A DNA stretch of 14,496 nucleotides from DASZZY01 sp036260395. Lineage in GTDB: Bacteria; Actinomycetota; UBA4738; CALAEC01. Positions 6,791 to 14,496 of this stretch are shown in pieces. Position 1 is the first letter of the stretch; each line of letters opens with the position of its first letter. Under the pieces are notes generated by a model. That model was given only the letters and a program-made list of their open reading frames with translations, had not been told where the DNA came from and did no database searches. The position numbers were made by a program, and so were the translations under genes. The stretch lies in contig DASZZY010000022.1 in assembly GCA_036260395.1 (NCBI GenBank), positions 1 to 14,496 of the forward strand, written 5' to 3'.

Positions 6791-7909
6791 GTGACGGACA
6801 AGGGGCTCGCCGACGTCGTCGCCGCCGAGACCGCGGTCTCGGACATCGATGGGAAGCTCGGCAAGCTGTTCTACGCCGGCTACGACATCCACGACCTGGC
6901 CAGGTACTCGACGTTCGAGGAGACCGTCTACCTGATCCACCACCGCCGGCTCCCCAACCGGGAGCAGCTCGAGGAGCTCTCCGAGCGACTGGTGGAGGAG
7001 CGCGAGCTCGACGAGTTCACCCAGCGGCTCATGCCCACGCTGTCGGAGGCCACCTCCCCCATGTCGATGCTGCGGACCTCGGTCTCCGCCGCCTCGGCCT
7101 ACGATCCGGACGGCTGGGACCAGTCGCCAGAGGCCAACGAGCGCAAGGCCATGCGGCTCGTGGCCCGCTTCCCGACGATGATCGCCACCTACCACCGCGC
7201 CCGTTCCGGGCAGGAGGTCGTCCCGCCGAACCCCAAGCTCCCCCACGCGGCGAGCTTCCTGGCGATGCTGCTGGGCGAGGAACCCGACGAGGAGGCGGCC
7301 CGGGCCTTCGACATCTGCCTGGTCCTGCACGCCGACCACACGATGAACGCCTCCACGTTCGTGGCCCGGGTCGTGGCGTCCACGCTGGCCGACATGCACT
7401 CCGCGGTCACCGCCGCCATCGCCGCCCTCAAGGGCCCGCTCCACGGTGGGGCGAACGAGGCCGTGATGAAGATGCTCGAGGAGATCGGGGACGTGGAGGG
7501 CGCCGAGGGCTACATCAAGGAGAAGCTGGGGCGGAAGCAGAAGATCATGGGCTTCGGCCACCGCGTCTACAAGACCGAGGATCCGCGGGCCACCCACCTC
7601 CGCCGGCTGTCGCGGGAGCTGGGGCAGCGGGCCGGGGACACGCGGTGGTACGAGATCTCCGAGCGCATCGAGAAGGTCGTGATGGAGGAGAAGGGCCTGT
7701 ATCCGAACGTCGACTTCTACGCGGCCAGCGTGTACCGCTCGCTCGGCATCCCCACCGATCTGTTCACGACGGTGTTCGCCGCCAGCCGGGTGGCCGGGTG
7801 GACGGCGCACGTGCGCGAGCAGCTCGCCGACAACCGGCTGATCCGGCCCGAGTCGGAATACATCGGCCCGCAGGCTCAGGCCTACGTGCCCATCGAGGAG
7901 CGGACGTGA
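6791..7909 (+). CDS. gltA: Citrate synthase
   Basis: A 372-aa enzyme condensing acetyl-CoA with oxaloacetate to citrate, the entry step of the TCA cycle. Catalytic segments are LHADHTMNASTF (H183), GPLHGGANEAVM (H218), GFGHRVYKTEDPRA (H257, R258) and PNVDFYAASVY (D308). H218, H257 and D308 correspond to E. coli His264, His305 and Asp362. The length, without the N-terminal domain of the hexameric E. coli-type enzyme, matches the short dimeric type of Gram-positive bacteria and archaea. That group includes 2-methylcitrate synthases which sequence alone does not exclude. No prp genes are nearby, while icd, mdh, sdh and acs are, so citrate synthase is preferred. It starts at GTG with AGGAGG 4 nt upstream, and its stop overlaps by 4 nt the GTG of the CBS protein. 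Confidence 0.93.
   Translation: MTDKGLADVVAAETAVSDIDGKLGKLFYAGYDIHDLARYSTFEETVYLIHHRRLPNREQLEELSERLVEERELDEFTQRLMPTLSEATSPMSMLRTSVSAASAYDPDGWDQSPEANERKAMRLVARFPTMIATYHRARSGQEVVPPNPKLPHAASFLAMLLGEEPDEEAARAFDICLVLHADHTMNASTFVARVVASTLADMHSAVTAAIAALKGPLHGGANEAVMKMLEEIGDVEGAEGYIKEKLGRKQKIMGFGHRVYKTEDPRATHLRRLSRELGQRAGDTRWYEISERIEKVVMEEKGLYPNVDFYAASVYRSLGIPTDLFTTVFAASRVAGWTAHVREQLADNRLIRPESEYIGPQAQAYVPIEERT
7895..7900 (+). promoter_or_regulatory. Ribosome binding site of the CBS protein inside gltA
   Basis: GAGGAG within the last codons of citrate synthase ends 5 nt before GTG 7906. It supports the overlapping GTG start rather than the ATG at 7924. Confidence 0.65.
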
Positions 7910-8367
7910 GGATCTCCGCGATCATGACGCAGGCCGCGGTCACCGATCGCCCGGACGACAGCCTGGAGGCCGCGGCCCGCAAGATGTGGGAGCAGCAGAC
8001 CGGCTCGCTGCTCGTCATCGAGGGCAACGACCTCCTGGGAATCGTCACCGAGCGCGACGTGCTCAAGGCCGTGGCCACCGGGACGCCGCTCGACACCCCG
8101 ATCTCCGAGGTGATGTCCAAGGACCTCATCACGGTGGAGCCGGGCACCTCGCTGCGCGAGGCGGCCCGGATCATGACCGACAAGTGGATCCGCCACCTCC
8201 CGGTCCTCGAGGGCGGGCGCCTGGTCGGGATCGTGTCCCAGCGGGACCTCTCCGGCGTGCTGGCCGGGGCACTCAACGAGCCCGAGGACCTCCGCCGGCT
8301 GATCGAGTCGAGCGGGCTGGTCCGCGAGCGCCGGCTGAAGCGGATCGAGGCCGGCGACCTGGACTAA
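7906..8367 (+). CDS. Two-CBS-domain protein coupled to citrate synthase
   Basis: A 153-aa soluble protein made of two CBS motifs and a short charged tail. The first is about residues 1-60 (ISAIMTQAAVTDRPDDSLEA, LLGIVTERDVLKAV); the second about 65-122 (ISEVMSKDLITVEPGTSLRE, LVGIVSQRDLSGVL). Residues 123-153 are Glu/Arg-rich. Paired CBS motifs form a Bateman module that commonly binds adenosine ligands (AMP, ATP, SAM or NAD(H)) and regulates a partner. There is no attached catalytic domain. The GTG start overlaps the citrate synthase stop as GTGA, so both should be made together. This suggests, without proving, a regulatory or energy-sensing role on citrate synthase. Stand-alone CBS proteins are common in actinobacteria and many have no known partner. 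Confidence 0.9.
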   Translation: MRISAIMTQAAVTDRPDDSLEAAARKMWEQQTGSLLVIEGNDLLGIVTERDVLKAVATGTPLDTPISEVMSKDLITVEPGTSLREAARIMTDKWIRHLPVLEGGRLVGIVSQRDLSGVLAGALNEPEDLRRLIESSGLVRERRLKRIEAGDLD

Positions 8368-8370
8368 CCC

Positions 8371-8384
8371 GGGCGGGCCAGCCC
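8371..8384. terminator. Short hairpin between convergent CBS gene and MFS gene
   Basis: GGGC (8371-8374) can pair with GCCC (8381-8384) in the 21-bp gap between the two convergent stop codons. The following C-run gives other registers. It is short, lacks a T-run and is only a weak bidirectional terminator candidate. Confidence 0.25.
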
Positions 8385-8388
8385 CCCG

Positions 8389-9804
8389 TCAGGTCGTCCC
8401 CGGGGCGGGCTGGTCATGCCTCACGACCGCCGGCGTCTCCGGCGTTGCCGGCGCCGCCTCCGGGACCTCGTCCCAGATGCGGACGTGATGCGTCTCGCGG
8501 AGGGTGGCCAGACCAACGACGAACGTCATCACCGCGATGGCGATCGGATAGAACAGCCCCTGGTAGTCGACGGAGGCCTCGCCCGCCCCGAACGCCGCGA
8601 CCAGCGAGGTCGCGATCAGCGGCACGCCGCCCCCGAACCACCCGTTCCCGAAGTGGTACGGGATCGACAGTGACGTGTACCGGACGCGCGCCGGGAACAG
8701 CTCGACGAGGTAAGCGGCGATCGGCCCGTACACCATCGTCACGTAGAGCATCTGGATGAACACGAGCCCGACCAGTCCCGCGAAGTTGCCCCTCACCGCC
8801 GTCAGCCCGAGGTACAGGGGGTAGTACGTGACCGCTGCCAGCAGACACCCGCCCAGGATGATCGGCTTGCGTCCGATCCTGTCGGAGAGCGCACCGAAGA
8901 CCCAGAAGAACGGAACCCCGAGCAGCAGCGCGATCCCGACGATCAGGCTCGACCTCTGGACCGACAGCCCCAGCTCCGTCTGCAGGAAGACCAGCGCGTA
9001 GAACTGGCCCGTGTACCACACGACCGCCTGCCCGGCCGTGGCGCCGAGCAGGACGAGCAGCATCCGCTTCCCCCCTCCGAGCTGGAAGGCGTCCTTGATC
9101 GGCGAGACGGAGTGCTTCTTGGCCTCCTTGATCCTGGTGTACAGGGGCGTCTCCCGCAGGCTCAGCCGGATGTAGATGGCCAGCGCGATGAGGACGCCCG
9201 ACAGGAGGAAGGGGATCCGCCACCCCCATGCCTCGAACGTCGCCGTGCCGAGCACCGTCTCGGTTCCCACGACCATGAGAAGGGCGAGCACCAGGCCGAG
9301 CGTGGCGGTCATCTGGATCCACGACGTGTGCCGGCCCCGCTGGTCGTCGGGCGCGTGCTCCGCGACGTAGATCGCCGCGCCGCCGTACTCGCCGCCGAGC
9401 GCCAGGCCCTGGGCGACCCGGAGGAGGAACAGGAGGATCGCGCTCAGCCACCCGGCGGTCTCGAACGTGGGCAGCAGACCGATCAGGAAGGTGGATACGC
9501 CCATCACGGAGATCGTCACGAGGAACGTCACCTTGCGCCCCACGAGGTCGCCGATGCGGCCGAAGAAGAAGGCCCCGAACGGACGGACCAGGAACCCCAC
9601 GTAGACGAGCGCGAAGATCCCCAAGATCCCCAGGACGGGGTTCTCCGTCTCGGGGAAGAACTTCGTGCTGAGGAGCGCGAAGAGACTGGCGAAGATGTAG
9701 AAGTCGTACCACTCGATCGTGGTGCCGGCGGACGACGCCGCGATCACCCTGCTCAGCTTGTAGTCGTAGACCTCGAGCCCCGACCTGGCCTTCGCCGTCG
9801 CCAT
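8389..9804 (-). CDS. MFS transporter, metabolite:H+ symporter (MHS) family
   Basis: A 471-aa integral membrane protein with about 12 hydrophobic segments. MHS-family marks are GTTIEWYDFYIF before and in TM1 (residues 27-38), RPFGAFFFGRIGDLVGRK (74-91, loop 2-3 MFS motif with D86 and R90), GGEYGGAAIYVAEH (137-150) and the second-half repeat GALSDRIGRK (304-313). Known members (KgtP, ShiA, ProP, MctC-like) import carboxylates, shikimate or osmolytes with protons. The exact substrate cannot be read from the sequence. The start at 9804 is chosen because GAGGAGGAG precedes it and residues 20 onward match the family; the frame extends further upstream but is low complexity. Divergence from acetyl-CoA synthetase suggests uptake of acetate or another short carboxylate (inference). 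The tail (~445-471) is Pro/Ala-rich and hydrophilic. Confidence 0.93.
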   Translation of the reverse strand: MATAKARSGLEVYDYKLSRVIAASSAGTTIEWYDFYIFASLFALLSTKFFPETENPVLGILGIFALVYVGFLVRPFGAFFFGRIGDLVGRKVTFLVTISVMGVSTFLIGLLPTFETAGWLSAILLFLLRVAQGLALGGEYGGAAIYVAEHAPDDQRGRHTSWIQMTATLGLVLALLMVVGTETVLGTATFEAWGWRIPFLLSGVLIALAIYIRLSLRETPLYTRIKEAKKHSVSPIKDAFQLGGGKRMLLVLLGATAGQAVVWYTGQFYALVFLQTELGLSVQRSSLIVGIALLLGVPFFWVFGALSDRIGRKPIILGGCLLAAVTYYPLYLGLTAVRGNFAGLVGLVFIQMLYVTMVYGPIAAYLVELFPARVRYTSLSIPYHFGNGWFGGGVPLIATSLVAAFGAGEASVDYQGLFYPIAIAVMTFVVGLATLRETHHVRIWDEVPEAAPATPETPAVVRHDQPAPGTT

Positions 9805-9806
9805 GG

Positions 9807-9815
9807 CTCCTCCTC
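9807..9815 (-). promoter_or_regulatory. Ribosome binding site of the MFS transporter
   Basis: The minus strand GAGGAGGAG lies 2 nt before ATG 9804-9802, with AGGAGG or GGAGG registers at 4-8 nt. It selects this ATG over in-frame upstream codons that would add an untypical Arg-rich N-terminus. Confidence 0.75.
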
Positions 9816-9910
9816 GTCGCCACGCCGCTCGCGGCGCGCCGGGACGCGGAGGTCTCAGGGTGCCGCTGCGGCCCTGCCCGAAACCGGTATGCTTCTTCCC
9901 CTCACGCGGG

Positions 9911-9929
9911 GCCAGGCAAACCTGGCAAA
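9911..9929. promoter_or_regulatory. Candidate operator: inverted plus direct repeat
   Basis: GCCAGGCAAACCTGGC (9911-9926) is a perfect 6-bp inverted repeat around CAAA. Overlapping it, GGCAAA occurs twice, 9 bp apart (9915-9920 and 9924-9929). It lies about 107 bp from the transporter start and about 150 bp from the acs start, suiting a shared regulator binding site. As RNA it would also form a stable hairpin, preceded by CCCC/GGGG (9898-9901 with 9908-9911). Confidence 0.4.
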
Positions 9930-10019
9930 GAGCCACGCCGCGCCGGCGGAACGGGCCCCGCCTCCGGCCCTCGGGCCCCACGTCGCCTCTCTCCGCGCGC
10001 GGCACGCTGGCGTGTGCGC

Positions 10020-10049
10020 TTGCCACGGTCCAACATGGGGAAATACACG
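10020..10049 (+). promoter_or_regulatory. Weak promoter candidate for acs
   Basis: TTGCCA (10020-10025) and TACACG (10044-10049), 18 bp apart, would start transcription near 10056. That is downstream of the in-frame codons at 10014 and 10035, favouring the GTG at 10080 as start. The -10 lacks the final T, so support is slight. Confidence 0.25.
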
Positions 10050-10079
10050 GTCGGCTCCGATCGATGGGTGGTGAGGTCA

Positions 10080-12050
<1,971 letters not shown>

Positions 12051-12059
12051 GCGGGATCG

Positions 12060-12083
12060 CGGCGGGCTAGGTCTGGCCCGCCG
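12060..12083. terminator. Bidirectional terminator between acs and metF
   Basis: A perfect 8-bp stem, CGGCGGGC (12060-12067) with GCCCGCCG (12076-12083), around an 8-nt loop sits in the 42-bp gap between the convergent acs and metF stop codons. No T-run follows on either strand, but position and stem strength make it the best terminator in the window. Confidence 0.6.
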
Positions 12084-12092
12084 GAGGGAGCC

Positions 12093-13016
12093 TCAGGCCG
12101 GCGGCCGGTCGGGCCGGGGCAGCAAGCCAGCGTCCTCGATGACCCGGCGGACGGCCTCCTCCCTGCCCAGCCCCATGACGTGGATGCCGGCGATCCCCTC
12201 GATCCGCCGCAGCGCGCCGACGACCTCGACGGTCAGCCGAACCCCCTCCCGTTCGGCGTCGGGTCCCGCGGCATCGAGCCGCCGGACGACCGCATCGGGC
12301 ACGGCCACCCCGGGGAGGTGCTCGGCCATGTACCTGGCCGCCGCCGCCGAGCGGGGGGGCGCCACGCCGACGAGGACGAACATCCGCTCGAAGATGCCCC
12401 GGGGCCGGATCTTCTCCGCCCACTCCGCGATGCCGTCGACATCGTAGGCGATCTGGGTCTGGACGAAATCGGCCCCGGCGTCCGCCTTCTCCTCCAGCCG
12501 CCCGGAGTCGTAGTCCGGCGCCAGCGGCACGTCGGCCACCCCGACGAAGTAGCGGGGGGCCACGCCGATGGGCCGGCCCGACAGCAGCTCCCCGCGATCG
12601 CGCATGCCGACGGCCAGCCGGATGAGCTCCAGGACCGACAGGTCCTCCACCTGCGCAGCCTGGGGATGGTCCCCGACGACGACCGGATCGCCCGTCAGGC
12701 ACAGCAGGTTGCGGGCGCCGAGCGCCCACCCCCCGAGCAGGTCCCCGGTGAGCGCCAGCCGGTTCCGGTCCCGGGTCGTCACCTGGAGCACCGGCTCCAG
12801 CCCCTCGCCGGCCACCAGCGCCGCTCCGGCCACCGCCGCCATGTGGGCGGACGACGTCGGGTTGTCGGTCACGTTGACGGCGTCGGCGTAGCCGCGCAGG
12901 GCCCGGGCCTGCTCGATCACGGGTGACGGATCGGCGTCGTGCGGCGGGACCACCTCGGCCGTCACGGCGAAGTTCCCGTCGCGGAGCAGCCGTTCCAGGC
13001 GGCTCCCCGGCGTCAT
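12093..13016 (-). CDS. metF: Methylenetetrahydrofolate reductase family protein
   Basis: A 307-aa TIM-barrel flavoprotein of the MTHFR family, reducing 5,10-methylene-THF to 5-methyl-THF for methionine synthesis. The catalytic Glu is seen as E21 in VTAEVVPP (equivalent to E28 in E. coli VSFEFFPP), D110 in LCLTGDPV is placed like E. coli D120 near FAD, and Q187 in GADFVQTQIAYD matches the GADFxxTQ strand. GIHVMGLGREEAVRRV closes the barrel. It is diverged from E. coli MetF in the first strand and shows no NADH-binding insert, so the electron donor is open. Its ATG overlaps the folD stop as ATGA (4 bp), so both folate enzymes are co-translated and act in sequence. Confidence 0.88.
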   Translation of the reverse strand: MTPGSRLERLLRDGNFAVTAEVVPPHDADPSPVIEQARALRGYADAVNVTDNPTSSAHMAAVAGAALVAGEGLEPVLQVTTRDRNRLALTGDLLGGWALGARNLLCLTGDPVVVGDHPQAAQVEDLSVLELIRLAVGMRDRGELLSGRPIGVAPRYFVGVADVPLAPDYDSGRLEEKADAGADFVQTQIAYDVDGIAEWAEKIRPRGIFERMFVLVGVAPPRSAAAARYMAEHLPGVAVPDAVVRRLDAAGPDAEREGVRLTVEVVGALRRIEGIAGIHVMGLGREEAVRRVIEDAGLLPRPDRPPA

Positions 13017-13888
13017 CGAGCGGCGGCCACAGCCTCCGCCGCCGTCACGGTGTTGACCAGGAGCATGGCGACGGTCAGGGGGCCGACCCCGCCGGGCACC
13101 GGGGTGATCCATCCGGCAACCTCCGCGACCTCGTCGAACGCCACGTCGCCCACGAGCCCGGCGTCGGTGCGGTTCACGGCCACGTCGATCACCGCCGCCC
13201 CCGGCTTGACCATGTCGGCGGTCACGGTCCCGGGGCGGCCGGCCGCCGCCACCAGGATGTCGGCCCGGCGCGTGTGCGAGGCCACGTCCCGGGTGGCGGT
13301 ATGGCACAGCGTGACGGTGGCGTTCCCTCGGGGCGACTTCTGGGCCAGCATGATCGAGAGCGGCATCCCGACCAGCGGGCCGCGGCCGACCACCACCACC
13401 TCCCGGCCCTCGGTGGGGATGCCGGTCCGGGCCAGCATCTCGACGATTCCATAGGGCGTGGCCGGGAGGAACGTGGCCTCTCCGCGGACCAGCCGTCCGA
13501 CGCTCGCCGGCGTGAGGGCGTCCACGTCCTTGTCCGGGGAGATGGCCTCGTGGACGGCCAGCACCGAGATCTGGCTCGGGAGGGGCAGCTGCACGAGGAT
13601 GCCGTGCACGCCGGGGTCCTCGTTGAGCGCCCGGATCAGGGCGAGCAGGTCGTCCTCCGGCGCGTCACCGGGGAGCTCGTGGCGCTCGGAGTGGATCCCG
13701 ACCTCGGCGCAGGCCTTCTGCTTGGCCCCCACGTAGATCCGCGACGCCTCGTCGTCGCCGACCAGCACAGCGGCCAGGCCCGGGGTGACGCCGCGGCTGG
13801 CCAGGGCCCGGACCCGATCGGCCACCTCGCCACGGATCTCCGCGGCCATGGCCTTGCCGTCGATCACCCGCGCGGTCACGGCCGTCAT
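13013..13888 (-). CDS. folD: Methylenetetrahydrofolate dehydrogenase / methenyl-THF cyclohydrolase
   Basis: A 291-aa bifunctional enzyme interconverting 5,10-methylene-, methenyl- and 10-formyl-THF. Active-site residues are Y52 and K56 (YVGAKQKAC), Q100 (VQLPLP) and D123 (KDVDALTP). The nucleotide loop is VVGRGPLVGMP; the usual GRSxxVGxP Ser is Gly here, and the common PCTP is PATP. Both changes occur in actinobacterial and other FolD proteins. PVPGGVGPLT ends the folate site. The start is uncertain: ATG 13888 has no ribosome site, while GTG 13879 (residue 4) lies 7 nt after a TAGGAT -10-like element. The ABC ATPase stop is 27 bp upstream on the same strand; metF follows with a 4-bp overlap. 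Confidence 0.94.
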   Translation of the reverse strand: MTAVTARVIDGKAMAAEIRGEVADRVRALASRGVTPGLAAVLVGDDEASRIYVGAKQKACAEVGIHSERHELPGDAPEDDLLALIRALNEDPGVHGILVQLPLPSQISVLAVHEAISPDKDVDALTPASVGRLVRGEATFLPATPYGIVEMLARTGIPTEGREVVVVGRGPLVGMPLSIMLAQKSPRGNATVTLCHTATRDVASHTRRADILVAAAGRPGTVTADMVKPGAAVIDVAVNRTDAGLVGDVAFDEVAEVAGWITPVPGGVGPLTVAMLLVNTVTAAEAVAAAR

Positions 13889-13892
13889 CCTA
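13887..13892 (-). promoter_or_regulatory. Candidate -10 element for folD-metF
   Basis: The minus strand reads TAGGAT (TANNNT form), ending 7 nt before the in-frame GTG at 13879 and overlapping the ATG at 13888. With no Shine-Dalgarno site nearby, this fits a leaderless transcript starting at the GTG. No -35 is seen. Confidence 0.3.
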
Positions 13893-13915
13893 GCGGCCGG
13901 GGGTGCGAGGAGCCC

Positions 13916-14496
13916 TCAGACCAGAATCTGGTCCAGGAACCGCTTCGAGCGCTCCTCCTTCGGGTGGCTGAAGAACTGTTCGGGCGTCCCCTCCTCGACC
14001 AGCAGCCCGTCGTCGAAGAACAGCACTCGGTCGGCGGCGTGCTTGGCGAACCCGATCTCGTGGGTGATGCAGACCATGGTCATGCCCGAACCGGCCAGCT
14101 CCTCCATGACGTCCAGGACCTCCTTGATCATCTCCGGGTCGAGCGCGGAGGTCGGCTCGTCGAACAGCATGATCTTCGGCTCCATGGCCAGGGCCCGGGC
14201 GATCGCCACCCGCTGCTGCTGGCCGCCGGACAGCTGGCCGGGGTACTTTTGGGCCTGCTCGGGGATCCCGACGCGCTGCAGCAGCTGCATGGCCTTCTCC
14301 TCGGCTTTCCTCTTCGGCCACCGTCGCACGTTCCGCGGGGCGAGCGTGATGTTCTGGAGCACCGTGAGGTGCGGGAACAGGTTGAACGACTGGAACACGA
14401 TGCCGATCTCCGAACGGACGCGCTCGATGTTCCGGATATCGTCCGTCAGCTCGATGCCGTCCACCACGATTCGGCCGTCGTCGTGTCGCTCCAGCC
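13916..14496 (-). CDS. Polar amino acid ABC transporter ATPase, 5' end outside window
   Basis: The C-terminal ~193 residues of an ATP-binding subunit of the GlnQ/HisP/ArtP class, powering import of polar amino acids. The frame is open to the window edge at LERHDDGRIVVDGIEL, which in the family follows Walker A by about 20 residues, so Walker A lies outside. Present are Q-loop FQSFNLFPHLTVL, signature LSGGQQQRVAIARAL, Walker B IMLFDEPTSALDP, and H-loop CITHEIGFAKHA. The end, EGTPEQFFSHPKEERSKRFL, is typical of this class. The substrate cannot be told from the ATPase; permease and binding-protein genes should lie further right. The stop is 27 bp before folD, so readthrough into folD-metF is possible although the functions differ. 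Confidence 0.94.
   Translation of the reverse strand, partial: LERHDDGRIVVDGIELTDDIRNIERVRSEIGIVFQSFNLFPHLTVLQNITLAPRNVRRWPKRKAEEKAMQLLQRVGIPEQAQKYPGQLSGGQQQRVAIARALAMEPKIMLFDEPTSALDPEMIKEVLDVMEELAGSGMTMVCITHEIGFAKHAADRVLFFDDGLLVEEGTPEQFFSHPKEERSKRFLDQILV

Larger units (their letters stand above)
9805..10079. other. Divergent intergenic region between MFS transporter and acs
   Basis: 275 bp without a gene. It holds the transporter ribosome site (9807-9815), an inverted and direct repeat at 9911-9929, GC-rich snap-back sequences around 9953-9980 and 10003-10014, and a weak acs promoter candidate (10020-10049). No tRNA or complete known riboswitch pattern was recognised. Confidence 0.6.

Noticed and set aside
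9908..9945. Possible c-di-GMP (GEMM) riboswitch, suggested by GGCAAACC followed by CAAAGAGCCACG
   Set aside because: The spacing between the two segments is far too short and the tetraloop-receptor hairpin is missing, so the known architecture is not met. Better described as a repeat or operator candidate.
9112..10074. 320-codon + strand frame opposite the MFS transporter
   Set aside because: Glu/Arg-rich antisense shadow of transmembrane codons, without a ribosome site or recognisable domain.
12180..12926. 248-codon + strand frame opposite metF
   Set aside because: Antisense shadow of a gene whose motifs are intact on the minus strand.

Overview
This window is a piece of high-GC (about 70% by eye) bacterial chromosome densely packed with central-metabolism genes. 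The genes use frequent GTG starts, overlap at 1-4 bp junctions, and in some cases lack Shine-Dalgarno sites. The content suggests a member of the Actinomycetota or a nearby high-GC lineage: SdhB with an Asp ligand in its [2Fe-2S] site, an LDH-like malate dehydrogenase, a single-TM PknB-like kinase, and a small basic Rho_N-domain protein. Finer placement cannot be supported from the sequence alone. No phage, transposon, CRISPR or RNA gene was seen.

Left part (1-5380): the 3' end of sdhA and a complete sdhB (succinate dehydrogenase flavoprotein and iron-sulfur subunits) are followed by a small basic DNA/RNA-binding-type protein. Next comes an isocitrate dehydrogenase on the + strand that carries NAD-type cofactor residues. 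Convergent to it is a minus-strand pair, a second isocitrate dehydrogenase with NADP-type residues coupled to malate dehydrogenase. The two isocitrate dehydrogenases are paralogues, about 65% identical over the first 200 residues by my hand count.

Middle (5381-8388): a membrane-anchored Ser/Thr kinase with an acidic Ser-Pro-rich tail lies on the minus strand upstream of the icd-mdh pair. It is divergent from citrate synthase, which overlaps by 4 bp a two-CBS-domain protein.

Right part (8389-14496): an MHS-family MFS transporter is divergent from acetyl-CoA synthetase. They share a 275-bp intergenic region with a candidate operator. On the minus strand there then follow an amino-acid-type ABC ATPase (5' end outside the window), folD and metF, the last two overlapping by 4 bp.

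Taken together, the genes describe acetate activation (acs), entry into the TCA cycle (gltA), and several oxidative steps (icd, sdh, mdh), plus one-carbon folate metabolism. Aconitase, the 2-oxoglutarate step and fumarase are not in the window. Most genes are ordinary housekeeping genes and I see no undescribed defence or mobile system. The points worth a second look are regulatory: the NAD/NADP isocitrate dehydrogenase pair, the kinase inside a TCA cluster, the CBS protein coupled to citrate synthase, and the acs/transporter intergenic repeat.
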